Shown: positions 1-5,979, counted from the first letter of the stretch. The stretch is DNA of 6,139 nt from Acholeplasmataceae bacterium UBA5769 (GCA_002418725.1 DIER01000021.1:30674-36812), one strand, 5' to 3'. Made by a program: numbers and translations. Notes: a model not told the origin generated them from the sequence alone.

Positions 1-149
1 GCTATTTTCAAAGTGACTTGTTTTTGATCTAAAAGAGAGTTTAGATAAACCATTTTGCCAGGAAGTATTTCTTTAGCAATATCCAACATATCTGTAGCAA
101 GCTCATCAAAATTATGATATGTTTTGACTTCTTTTAAGGTTAAACCCAT
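1..149 (-). CDS. 5' end of an unidentified cytoplasmic protein, possibly GAF-type sensory
   Basis: The first 49 codons of a minus-strand gene are present; the rest lies beyond the left edge. The ATG at 149 follows a strong Shine-Dalgarno sequence (AAAGAGGTGAG, 154-164) at normal spacing. The peptide begins MGLTLKEVKTYHNF and continues with an amphipathic helix (about residues 14-28), then LPGKMVYLNSLLD and a strand-like QVTLKI. There is no signal peptide or membrane segment, so it is probably cytoplasmic. A helix followed by 'PGK-x-VYLN' and a beta strand resembles the start of GAF-type sensor domains such as those before GGDEF domains. This is only a pattern impression from a fragment, and no function is assigned. 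A weak extended -10 box lies at 185-193. Confidence 0.7.
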   Translation of the reverse strand, partial: MGLTLKEVKTYHNFDELATDMLDIAKEILPGKMVYLNSLLDQKQVTLKI

Positions 150-184
150 CAAACTCACCTCTTTGAACCTTTATATTTACGTTA

Positions 185-193
185 AATATACCA
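185..193 (-). promoter_or_regulatory. Possible extended -10 promoter for the gene at 1-149
   Basis: On the minus strand TGG-TATATT matches an extended -10 (TGn plus a -10 with one mismatch) 35 nt upstream of the ATG at 149. No convincing -35 is present at 16-18 nt spacing, so this is tentative. Confidence 0.3.
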
Positions 194-232
194 CATTTTT
201 TTCAATGGGAGGATATTTAATGCAAGAAAACC

Positions 233-574
233 TTAATTGTCTATGATGACTTCGCAACAAAACGGTGGTTCTACGACACCTGGAATGAACATCCAAACGG
301 CTAGAAAGGTTGTATCTTCTTCAATAACCACTTTGCCAGAATACGTCTTGTCATCCAACTGTCCTTCATAGATCCAACCAAAAAATTGATGTCCGCCAAA
401 GGTTGGTGAAGGAAGGTCTATAGACGTTCCTTTTTCAACAAAAATGACTTCTGTTTTGCCCATCTCTTGATAATCAAACGTGACCTGACATTGATCACTA
501 TCATCACTTTTGCATGAAAACATCAAAGGCATGCACAGTACAAAAAGGATCAAACACATGATTTTGATAAACAT
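233..574 (-). CDS. Small lipoprotein with a single InlB B-repeat-like domain
   Basis: A 113-aa predicted lipoprotein. Residues 1-20 form a signal peptide with Lys4 and a hydrophobic core. The lipobox is loose (LMFS-C21), followed by a polar KSDDSD linker. Residues 30-94 match the InlB B-repeat / Listeria-Bacteroides repeat pattern: VTFDY at the start, a central VEKGTSIDLPSP, then FFGW (Trp67), and TTFLAVW (Trp94) closing the fold. These repeats usually occur in series in large surface proteins; here there is one copy plus a short tail (PGVVEPPFCCEVIIDN) containing two adjacent cysteines. The likely location is the outer face of the membrane; the role is unknown. Start choice: ATG574 keeps Lys4 in the signal peptide. 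The GTG at 577 overlaps the Shine-Dalgarno AAGAAGG. ATG559 has better ribosome spacing from AGGTGAT but no positive n-region. It has its own -10 box, and the gene on its right is closed by a terminator, so it is likely monocistronic. Confidence 0.8.
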   Translation of the reverse strand: MFIKIMCLILFVLCMPLMFSCKSDDSDQCQVTFDYQEMGKTEVIFVEKGTSIDLPSPTFGGHQFFGWIYEGQLDDKTYSGKVVIEEDTTFLAVWMFIPGVVEPPFCCEVIIDN

Positions 575-591
575 CACCTTCTTTACTCTTA

Positions 592-597
592 ATTATA
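592..597 (-). promoter_or_regulatory. -10 box of the small lipoprotein gene
   Basis: A perfect TATAAT lies on the minus strand 17 nt before ATG574, with only a weak -35 (TTTATT at 17-nt spacing). The implied leader is about 11 nt, very short for ATG574 and more comfortable for ATG559, so the start of this gene is not fully settled. Confidence 0.5.
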
Positions 598-632
598 AAC
601 CTTATGATGAATAAAATAAAGAAATGTTGATC

Positions 633-655
633 AAAAAAAGCAGGACATGCCTGCC
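633..655 (-). terminator. Intrinsic terminator after the 413-aa membrane protein gene
   Basis: Read on the minus strand, the stem GCAGG / CCTGC (654-650 and 644-640) encloses the 5-nt loop CATGT and is followed directly by seven T residues (639-633). It lies 15 nt past the stop codon of the gene ending at 670. It separates that gene from the lipoprotein gene at 233-574. Confidence 0.85.
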
Positions 656-669
656 TTATGTATCAAAGA

Positions 670-1911
670 TTATAGTTGATCAAGTAACACCATTTGGGCA
701 AAATAAAGTGCATTATAATGCAGTTTATAGTGCTTGTTATGGATCTTCATGGTGTGATAATCAATAGCCTTAATATCTTCTTTTCTGAAAAAGACTAGAT
801 GATTGGTATCCCCTTTGGTCATATCTTTTTTCATCTGAAGTACATGTTCACTCAGCTCATCCTTGCTCATCTTTGATTTAACAAGATAATAAAGTTCTGG
901 TTTTCCACCCTCTTTGATGTTTCGAACCAAACCGATAGGTACAAAATCACTAAAAGAGGCTGCGAAAGGTCCTTCTTGTGGGTACTTGAGTTTTTGATTT
1001 AAACCATTGTAGATGCTTTCAAAGAGAAACTGTTCACTTTCCTTCTCAGTCATCACAATATCTGTTTCACGATCTTTTAAATCTACTTGTTTTTGTGTGA
1101 GATGATAATTTAGTGTAGAATTACAAACACTTACCTGATGTTTTCCTGTTGGATTGTTCATCCCTCTATAAATGAAGAGATAATATCCATCCGTTGTTAC
1201 CAACATACTTGCTATGCCTAAACCATTTGCCATTTTAGATGTCTTCAATGAACTTAATTTCGGACCATATTCATAATATTCCCTTAAAGTCATTTTTTTA
1301 GTGATTTCCACATCCATGGCGCGATTGGTAATCAATGTATGATAAAAAGAAGCAAAAGAGATGTTAAATGTCAGTGCACCATCTTTTTCATCCACATGAT
1401 TCAAGCGAAAGATATCTTTATTGGCTATACGTGAGGTTTCATGTGCTTTAATCATTTTTTCTGATTGATTCACTAAAAAATCATCTAATACAAAAGGTTT
1501 TGCATTTAGAACCAATGAGATCTTAGGTGGCTTATGGTAAAGCTCAATGATTGGCATTTTGGTGTTGGTTACGCTCTTTTGATGTCCACGACATGTGATG
1601 ATTTTCCCCTCAAGAAATGATTCCTTATGATAGCGTTTCATTAAAGCTACATAATCCTCATTCAGTTTTAGCCCTTCTTCTAAATACCGATTTAAGAACT
1701 GCGCGAATTGATTGACGATCACCGCCACAACCGTTGTTAACCCCACCGAAATAACAATATTAAATTCAATTAAGTCTAGGATGCTATTGCCTTCTGTTAA
1801 GCCAACACCCAAAGATAATAAAAGATAGACAATGCCCAGACAAACAAACATAATAAATGGTTTCGAAATCAAAACTTTCTTAAGCATTTTTAATATTTTA
1901 AACTTTGACAT
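670..1911 (-). CDS. Two-helix membrane protein with a possible degenerate Nudix-like cytoplasmic region
   Basis: A 413-aa protein that I do not recognise by name. The start is ATG1911, 9 nt after a strong GGAGG within GGGGAGGG (1920-1927). The frame stays open upstream to a TTG at 1929, but that would translate the Shine-Dalgarno itself. Two hydrophobic helices at about residues 18-38 and 49-72 are flanked by Lys/Arg, so the long C-terminal part is probably cytoplasmic. Residues 120-225 are mixed alpha/beta. From 229 the order is NGLGIASMLVTTDGYYLFIYRG (strand-turn-strand), a Glu-rich helix TEKESEQFLFESIYNGLNQKL (288-308), then FVPIGLVRN and GGKPELYYLVKS (323-346). This order recalls a Nudix fold (first strands, Nudix helix, later strands). 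The catalytic REUXEE signature is missing, so hydrolase activity should not be assumed. The gene has its own extended -10 promoter, a structured leader and a strong terminator, so it is a separate transcription unit. An unrelated alpha/beta domain is equally possible. Confidence 0.85.
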   Translation of the reverse strand: MSKFKILKMLKKVLISKPFIMFVCLGIVYLLLSLGVGLTEGNSILDLIEFNIVISVGLTTVVAVIVNQFAQFLNRYLEEGLKLNEDYVALMKRYHKESFLEGKIITCRGHQKSVTNTKMPIIELYHKPPKISLVLNAKPFVLDDFLVNQSEKMIKAHETSRIANKDIFRLNHVDEKDGALTFNISFASFYHTLITNRAMDVEITKKMTLREYYEYGPKLSSLKTSKMANGLGIASMLVTTDGYYLFIYRGMNNPTGKHQVSVCNSTLNYHLTQKQVDLKDRETDIVMTEKESEQFLFESIYNGLNQKLKYPQEGPFAASFSDFVPIGLVRNIKEGGKPELYYLVKSKMSKDELSEHVLQMKKDMTKGDTNHLVFFRKEDIKAIDYHTMKIHNKHYKLHYNALYFAQMVLLDQL

Positions 1912-1935
1912 AACAAAAACCCTCCCCAATCAAAG

Positions 1936-2006
1936 GGATGAAATGTTGATGTGCTTCTCATAAGTTGGATATCTGTGATGTGGAATGCGTGACGAACATC
2001 TCATCC
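1936..2006 (-). promoter_or_regulatory. Structured 5' leader of the 413-aa gene
   Basis: The leader runs from about 2015 to 1912 (some 104 nt). In it, GGATGAGATGTT (2006-1995) can pair with AACATTTCATCC (1947-1936) over 12 bp with one G-U, enclosing 47 nt. The right arm ends 8 nt before the Shine-Dalgarno. The adjoining TCCC can alternatively pair with GGGA inside the Shine-Dalgarno (loop of about 8 nt), which would be exclusive with the end of the long stem. This is compatible with a cis-acting leader RNA. No known riboswitch class is recognised, and the regulatory role is inference. Confidence 0.4.
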
Positions 2007-2021
2007 AAGTGTCTTTTTCAT

Positions 2022-2030
2022 ATTATAGCA
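2022..2030 (-). promoter_or_regulatory. Extended -10 promoter of the 413-aa gene
   Basis: The minus strand reads TGC-TATAAT, a perfect -10 with a TGn extension. No good -35 is present at 16-18 nt, as is usual for extended -10 promoters. The expected start near 2015 gives a leader of about 104 nt. The promoter sits just after the terminator hairpin at 2044-2073. Confidence 0.65.
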
Positions 2031-2036
2031 TGAACA

Positions 2037-2073
2037 GATGAAAAAGAACTATCATCCCCCCATGATAGTTCTT
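2037..2073 (-). terminator. Terminator-like hairpin with a six-G loop after the vWA gene
   Basis: AAGAACTATCAT (2044-2055) and ATGATAGTTCTT (2062-2073) form a perfect 12-bp stem around CCCCCC (GGGGGG in the minus-strand RNA). On the minus strand the stem ends in TT and is followed by TTTC, giving a short U-tract. It is the most likely stop for transcription from the vWA gene, 68 nt past its stop codon. The weak tail leaves efficiency uncertain. Confidence 0.65.
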
Positions 2074-2085
2074 GATGTATCATCT

Positions 2086-2130
2086 TGTAGATTCTCATGC
2101 GCACCCCCCGATGACGTATGAGAATCTACA
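2086..2130 (-). repeat. Long hairpin with a six-G loop immediately after the vWA gene
   Basis: TGTAGATTCTCATGCG (2086-2101) and CGTATGAGAATCTACA (2115-2130) are inverted repeats over 16 positions. They are fully paired except one position, which is G-U in a plus-strand RNA and C-A in a minus-strand RNA. The 13-nt loop contains CCCCCC (2104-2109), which is GGGGGG on the minus strand. There is no U-tract on either side, so it is not a standard intrinsic terminator. It begins 11 nt past the stop codon of the vWA gene and could protect the 3' end of the mRNA or act together with the next hairpin. Confidence 0.6.
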
Positions 2131-2140
2131 CATACATGAA

Positions 2141-3670
2141 TTAATCTTCCAAACTGTAATCTTGAGCTAATCTTACCAACTCAATAAACTCTGTGCGGTA
2201 TCCATATGGATCGGTACCCACGGCGATCATTGCTCTTGAAATGACTTGGTCGTAGCTTGCATTACCTTTATAACTTGAATCTCTTAACAATAGTCCAAAT
2301 TCAACCACGCTGGATGCAAATCTAAAGTTTAAACTTGGTGTAAGTGTGAAATCTGAGACATAAGTCTTTGTTTCAATCAGACGCGATACCTCTTCATGGG
2401 GTTCTTTATAACGCACTGAAATTATCGAAAATTCATCTAAATAGTTCTCACCTGTGTATCTAAGTTCTTCAACCGCTGGAAAAGTGATTTGATTAACCTC
2501 TTCATCTGATGTTGCAGGAATAATTTCATAGAATGCAATCACCGTATTCCCTGACCCCATATCGCCTGCATCTTTAACATCATTTTCAAAGTCATCATAT
2601 TGCAATACTCTGTTTTCATAACCTAGTAATCTATATGCATACACATGTGCTGGATTAAATTCAATTTGTAGTTTCACATCTTTAGCAACCGTCACCATGC
2701 TAGCACCTAATTGATGTATAAACACTTTTTCTGCTTCCTTGAGGGAATCGATATAGAAGTAGACGCCGTTGCCATGATTTGCTAAAGTTTCCATCACATC
2801 ATCTCTTAAGTTACCTGTACCAAAACCTAACACACTTAAGAAAACACCCGTTTGTCTTTTATCTTCAATAAATTCCTTTAAATCATCCACATTAGAGATA
2901 CCCACATTGAAGTCACCATCAGAAGCTAAGATGATTCTGTTATTTCCGCCTTCAATAAAATGCTTCTCTGCGATTTGATAAGCTTTTTGAATCCCACCAG
3001 AACCTGATGTAGATCCACCCGCTGTCAATTTTCTGATCGCATTTTTAATCTCTCTTGTGTTTCCGCCTTCGCCGCCATCGAGTAAAACACTCACACCGCT
3101 TGCGTAAGTCACGATTGAAATGCGGTCATCTTCTCTTAACTGATCAATTAAGATGTACAGTGCTTCTTTGAGTAAAGGAAGTTTATCTGCGCTTCCCATA
3201 CTTCCCGATACGTCCACTAGGAACACAAGATTCATCCCTTCAGTTTCTTCAAAAACAACTTCCTTTGCCTTCAGTCCAACCATGAAGAGTTGGTGTTCTG
3301 CGTTCCATGGTGCTTTTGAGAGTTCAGTGATCACATGGATTGCATCCCCATCTTCAGGTGCAGCTAAATCATAATTGAAGTAGTTAATCATCTCTTCAAT
3401 ACGTACTGCGTCCTTATTTGGAAGTCTACCTTCATTTAACATTCTTCTCACATTGGTATACGATGCCGTATCCACATCGGTAGAAAATGTTGAGACAGCT
3501 AAATCGGAGGTACGAATAAACGGATTTTCGACAATCTCAGCGTATGTTTCCTGATCTTTATCGATGTTTTCATAGTAAGCATCTGGCATATAGCCATATT
3601 TGTCATAAGATGTACAAGCTGTTAACATCAACAACCCAAGAACCATCCAAACCAGCATTAATTTTTTCAT
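2141..3670 (-). CDS. YfbK-family von Willebrand factor A domain lipoprotein
   Basis: A 509-aa membrane-anchored surface protein. Residues 1-18 are a lipoprotein signal peptide with a canonical lipobox LTA-C19. Residues 48-140 carry the family's N-terminal vWF_A region: LAVSTFSTDVDTASYTNVRR, then DAVRIEEMINYFNYD and PWN. The vWA domain follows (about 146-320) with an intact metal-ion-dependent adhesion site: D153-x-S155-x-S157, T221 in GGST, and D251 in SDGDFNVG. The C-terminal part (about 328-505: AKDVKLQIEFNPAHVYAYRLLGYENR and SSVVEFGLLLRDS) matches the YfbK C-terminal domain (DUF3520). All three parts are present, and the length is close to the family norm, slightly shorter than E. coli YfbK. 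The molecular function of YfbK proteins is not established; metal-dependent protein binding is typical of vWA domains. ATG3670 follows AAGAGG (3679-3684) with 8-nt spacing. The gene is divergent from the two-component system, and its promoter carries four tandem 11-bp repeats, so control by that regulator is likely. Confidence 0.95.
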   Translation of the reverse strand: MKKLMLVWMVLGLLMLTACTSYDKYGYMPDAYYENIDKDQETYAEIVENPFIRTSDLAVSTFSTDVDTASYTNVRRMLNEGRLPNKDAVRIEEMINYFNYDLAAPEDGDAIHVITELSKAPWNAEHQLFMVGLKAKEVVFEETEGMNLVFLVDVSGSMGSADKLPLLKEALYILIDQLREDDRISIVTYASGVSVLLDGGEGGNTREIKNAIRKLTAGGSTSGSGGIQKAYQIAEKHFIEGGNNRIILASDGDFNVGISNVDDLKEFIEDKRQTGVFLSVLGFGTGNLRDDVMETLANHGNGVYFYIDSLKEAEKVFIHQLGASMVTVAKDVKLQIEFNPAHVYAYRLLGYENRVLQYDDFENDVKDAGDMGSGNTVIAFYEIIPATSDEEVNQITFPAVEELRYTGENYLDEFSIISVRYKEPHEEVSRLIETKTYVSDFTLTPSLNFRFASSVVEFGLLLRDSSYKGNASYDQVISRAMIAVGTDPYGYRTEFIELVRLAQDYSLED

Positions 3671-3702
3671 TTCATTGACCTCTTTTCGTTTTTTTCACCT
3701 TT

Positions 3703-3725
3703 AGTTTACCTATCAGTTGTGTCAA
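3703..3725 (-). promoter_or_regulatory. Likely activator-dependent promoter of the vWA lipoprotein gene
   Basis: On the minus strand TAAACT (3708-3703) can serve as the -10, giving a leader of about 25 nt. It starts 7 nt after the last 11-bp repeat, and the TTGACA within that repeat (3725-3720) is 11 nt upstream, too close to act as a normal -35. This geometry suits a promoter in which a bound regulator replaces the -35 contact. An alternative reading is TTGACA as -35 with the poor -10 TAAAGG (3703-3698) at 16 nt. Confidence 0.5.
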
Positions 3726-3759
3726 ACTTTTGACTGTGTTGTGACATAGTTGTGACAAA
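3716..3759 (-). promoter_or_regulatory. Four tandem 11-bp direct repeats, likely response-regulator operator
   Basis: Read on the minus strand, four contiguous 11-mers occur: TTTGTCACAAC (3759-3749), TATGTCACAAC (3748-3738), ACAGTCAAAAG (3737-3727) and TTTGACACAAC (3726-3716). The first, second and fourth match the consensus at 10-11 of 11 positions; the third matches at 6 and keeps the GTCA core. An exact 11-bp period places every unit on one helix face, as known for OmpR/PhoB-family regulators binding head-to-tail. One such regulator is encoded 75 bp away. Two further copies lie at 5945-5966. Binding by the neighbouring regulator is inference. Confidence 0.7.
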
Positions 3760-3772
3760 TATCATCGTCACC

Positions 3773-3786
3773 TCCATTTTCATGGA
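3773..3786. repeat. Short dyad upstream of the response-regulator -10 box
   Basis: TCCAT-TTTC-ATGGA is a 5-bp inverted repeat lying where the -35 of the plus-strand promoter would be expected. It could be an operator for another regulator, or chance; a 5-bp dyad is weak evidence. Confidence 0.25.
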
Positions 3787-3792
3787 TAGTTG

Positions 3793-3801
3793 TGTTATCA
3801 T
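3793..3801 (+). promoter_or_regulatory. Probable extended -10 promoter of the two-component operon
   Basis: TGT-TATCAT fits TGn plus a -10 with one mismatch, and predicts a start near 3808 and a leader of about 26 nt. No good -35 is present. The tandem repeats end 36 nt upstream of the -10, so they could also influence this promoter (autoregulation), but at a different distance from that at the lipoprotein promoters. Confidence 0.4.
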
Positions 3802-3833
3802 AAATATAAGAAAACGCTAAAGGGGATAAACCC

Positions 3834-4502
3834 ATGAAAATCTTAATTGTTGAAGATGAAAAACATTTAAATGATTTGCTCCATGACTATGTCAAAGATG
3901 CTTATCCAGATGCAGAAATCGATCAAATGTATGATGGTATTTCCGCTTTAAATAAAACCATCCAAACGCCTTATGATTTGATCTTGCTTGATTTAATGCT
4001 GCCACACATGAACGGTTTTGAAGTCTGTAAAAAGATTAGAGAACACGCTTCAACACCCATCATCATGCTTTCTGCTTTAAACGATGAAGAAAACCAAATC
4101 AAAGGGTATAATCTTGGCATTGATGATTATGTCACCAAACCTTATAGTCCTAAAATCGTCATCAAAAAAATTGAAGCAGTTCTTGCAAGATACGAACATA
4201 CGACACCTGAGGAAATGTTAACCTACGGTATCATCACCTATAATTTTACGAAGTATAAGATTATGGTAAACCAGCAACCCATTGATCTTAATAAAAAAGA
4301 ATGGGAGCTTTTCACGCTTTTTATGCAAAACATCGGCAGAGTCTACACCAGAGAAGATTTACTCAATCTTGTGTGGGGATATGACTATTTTGGCTATGAA
4401 CGCACCGTCGATACCACCGTTAAACGCTTAAGACAGAAGCTAGGAGATGCTGCTTCGTATATAAAAACCGTGTATAAATCGGGCTATAAATTCGAAAAAT
4501 AA
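3834..4502 (+). CDS. OmpR/PhoB-family response regulator
   Basis: A 222-aa DNA-binding regulator of normal family length. Residues 1-118 are the receiver domain: acidic pair E7/D8, phospho-acceptor D53 (LLDLMLP), the switch Ser80 in place of the commoner Thr (MLSA), Tyr99 and the conserved Lys102 in DDYVTKPY. Residues 129-222 are a winged-helix output domain, with LNKKEWELFTLF, a turn GRVYTREDLLNLVWGY, the recognition-helix region ERTVDTTVKRLRQKLGD, and the closing wing IKTVYKSGYKFEK. Every residue needed for phosphorylation is present. The ATG is placed 8 nt after AAAGGGG (3819-3825). The kinase gene follows 29 nt downstream, so both are surely co-transcribed. Members of this family bind tandem 11-bp repeats, which are found at both flanking lipoprotein promoters. 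Resemblance of those repeats to the PhoB/PhoP box suggests kinship with phosphate regulators, but the sequence alone does not identify the stimulus. Confidence 0.95.
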   Translation: MKILIVEDEKHLNDLLHDYVKDAYPDAEIDQMYDGISALNKTIQTPYDLILLDLMLPHMNGFEVCKKIREHASTPIIMLSALNDEENQIKGYNLGIDDYVTKPYSPKIVIKKIEAVLARYEHTTPEEMLTYGIITYNFTKYKIMVNQQPIDLNKKEWELFTLFMQNIGRVYTREDLLNLVWGYDYFGYERTVDTTVKRLRQKLGDAASYIKTVYKSGYKFEK

Positions 4503-4531
4503 ACACGAGATAAACTAATAGGAGGAAGATC

Positions 4532-5944
4532 ATGAAAATCAGCATATTTATCAAAACATTTTTAGTCTTGCTGATTTCTTTTTCTGTTGTCTTTCTCTTA
4601 AGTATGTACATCTCCTATAACCGTTTTTCTCCCCTTTATATTAAAGAAAACGTTGAAAATGTGAAATCCTCCATTTTATCTTCGGTTGATGACATCAACG
4701 CAGGGACACCTCTCGAAGATACTGACTTACAAAACTTATCCAGTGAAACAGCCTTCATTCGTTTCAAAGAAAATACCATGGCTGAAGAGATTGGTCCAAA
4801 CTTCTTAGCTGAAGGTGATGTCATAGACTTCGTCATTAGCATCTATGATAGTGAGGATTCGCTAAAAGATGGAAACCTGACCTACGCGATCGATCTCGTA
4901 GGCGATATATACCACATCAACTATATCTATCAGTTCGCACTTGGTGACTATCTCATCATCTCAACTAGAATCCAATCGCTTCAAAATGTTGATCGTGTAC
5001 TGAACAACATCAATATCACCCAATCCATCTTTATGATGGTTGCGATCACGATCCTCTCCATCCTTATTTCCATCAACATCTCAAGTCCCATAAGAAAAAT
5101 CTCTTTATATGCCAAAGATATTTCAAACCTTAAGTTTTCAAGTAAGCTAAACCTGAAGCGTCGTGATGAATTTAGAGATTTAGTCACTTCACTCAATGAA
5201 ATGACCTTTAACTTAAAGAAGACATATGCAGAACTCAGTGAAGCCAATCAAAAATTAACCCAAGACATCGATTACGAAAAAGAACAGGAAGAAAAAAAGA
5301 AACACCTTATTATGACCATCAATCATGAAGTAAAAACGCCACTTGCTGTCATGAAAGGCATGATTGAAGGGATGATCGATGGCGTTGGTCGTTATAAAGA
5401 TAAAGAAAAATACTTAAAAGAACTACTTTCACAAATTGAAGTGATTGAAAACATTACCGCTGATTTAACCTATTCCCTCCGATTAGAAGATAAGATGAAA
5501 AAGGGCGATGTATGCAATACCCAAATCATCGACCAAGAATTTCAATCCCTTGATGAACTTGCAAAACAACATTTCATCAAAATCCAAAAAAACATTGAAC
5601 CTTGTGAAGTTCTCATGAATGAAGAACTCATGCTCATCTCTACAACGAACCTCATCAAAAACGCCATCCTCTATAGTGAAGATAAACACGTAAGTATCAC
5701 TGGTGAGATAGAAAAAGACTTTTTCATTTTTACTGTCAGAAACAAAGGATTTATCCCTGAGGAATCGCTAACAAAAATCTTTGAGTCCTTCTACCGTATA
5801 CCTTCCATTGAACTCAAAAAATCAGGAACTGGTCTTGGACTTTTCATCGTCAAACAGATTGCTGAACTCTATGGTTACACTTATAAAATATTTAACGACA
5901 ACGGCGAGGTTGTCGCAAAGCTCATCATCGCTAGAAAAAAATAA
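4532..5944 (+). CDS. Membrane sensor histidine kinase, partner of the response regulator
   Basis: A 470-aa kinase. Membrane helix 1 is at about 7-27. An extracytoplasmic sensor region of about 135 residues (28-162) follows, without a recognised domain. Helix 2 is at about 163-183, a HAMP linker at 184-236 (SSPIRKI...), and a Lys/Glu-rich coiled coil at 225-258. The dimerisation/phosphotransfer domain has phospho-accepting His265 in NHEVKTP. The ATPase domain has an N box (NLIKNAILYS, Asn373/Asn377), a G1-like VRNKG (404-406) with Asn where DxG is usual, an F box (IFESFYR, 417-422) and G2 GTGLGL (432-437). An N-x-G variant also occurs in VanS-like kinases, so the kinase is expected to be active. 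The gene begins 6 nt after AGGAGG (4520-4525), 29 nt behind the regulator gene. The sensor region is rich in acidic residues and shows no ligand-binding signature, so the signal is unknown. Confidence 0.95.
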   Translation: MKISIFIKTFLVLLISFSVVFLLSMYISYNRFSPLYIKENVENVKSSILSSVDDINAGTPLEDTDLQNLSSETAFIRFKENTMAEEIGPNFLAEGDVIDFVISIYDSEDSLKDGNLTYAIDLVGDIYHINYIYQFALGDYLIISTRIQSLQNVDRVLNNINITQSIFMMVAITILSILISINISSPIRKISLYAKDISNLKFSSKLNLKRRDEFRDLVTSLNEMTFNLKKTYAELSEANQKLTQDIDYEKEQEEKKKHLIMTINHEVKTPLAVMKGMIEGMIDGVGRYKDKEKYLKELLSQIEVIENITADLTYSLRLEDKMKKGDVCNTQIIDQEFQSLDELAKQHFIKIQKNIEPCEVLMNEELMLISTTNLIKNAILYSEDKHVSITGEIEKDFFIFTVRNKGFIPEESLTKIFESFYRIPSIELKKSGTGLGLFIVKQIAELYGYTYKIFNDNGEVVAKLIIARKK

Positions 5945-5979
5945 ATTGTCATCACTTTGTCAAAACTCTTTGATAAGAT
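5945..5979 (+). promoter_or_regulatory. Two 11-bp direct repeats plus -10 box upstream of the last lipoprotein gene
   Basis: ATTGTCATCAC (5945-5955) and TTTGTCAAAAC (5956-5966) are contiguous 11-mers matching the repeat consensus upstream of the vWA gene at 8 and 10 of 11 positions, in the same orientation relative to the target gene. A -10-like TAAGAT (5974-5979) begins 7 nt after the second repeat, exactly the spacing seen at the vWA promoter; the standard -35 position (5951-5956) is poor. This supports an internal, regulator-dependent promoter right after the kinase stop codon. The core resembles the PhoB-type box. Confidence 0.6.

Noticed and set aside
220..246. Eight-codon plus-strand frame (MQENLNCL) behind a good GGGAGGA
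   Set aside because: Too short to support as a gene; no promoter or downstream partner on that strand, and it overlaps the 3' end of the opposite lipoprotein gene.
348..364. TTGTCA and CTGTCC spaced 11 bp apart, like the operator repeats
   Set aside because: They lie within the coding region of the small lipoprotein, the second copy is imperfect, and there is no promoter next to them; probably chance.
3153..3374. Open frame of 73 codons on the plus strand inside the vWA gene
   Set aside because: It is antisense to a strongly conserved coding region, has Ser-rich low-complexity translation typical of a shadow frame, and has no ribosome site.
3752..3771. GTGAC...GTCAC inverted repeat in the divergent promoter
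   Set aside because: The left arm is part of the tandem repeat array, and only 5 bp with a 10-nt gap support a dyad, so the direct-repeat reading explains it better.
4420..4611. Minus-strand open frame spanning the regulator-kinase junction with a hydrophobic stretch
   Set aside because: The hydrophobic segment is the reverse complement of the kinase's first membrane helix, and there is no independent support.
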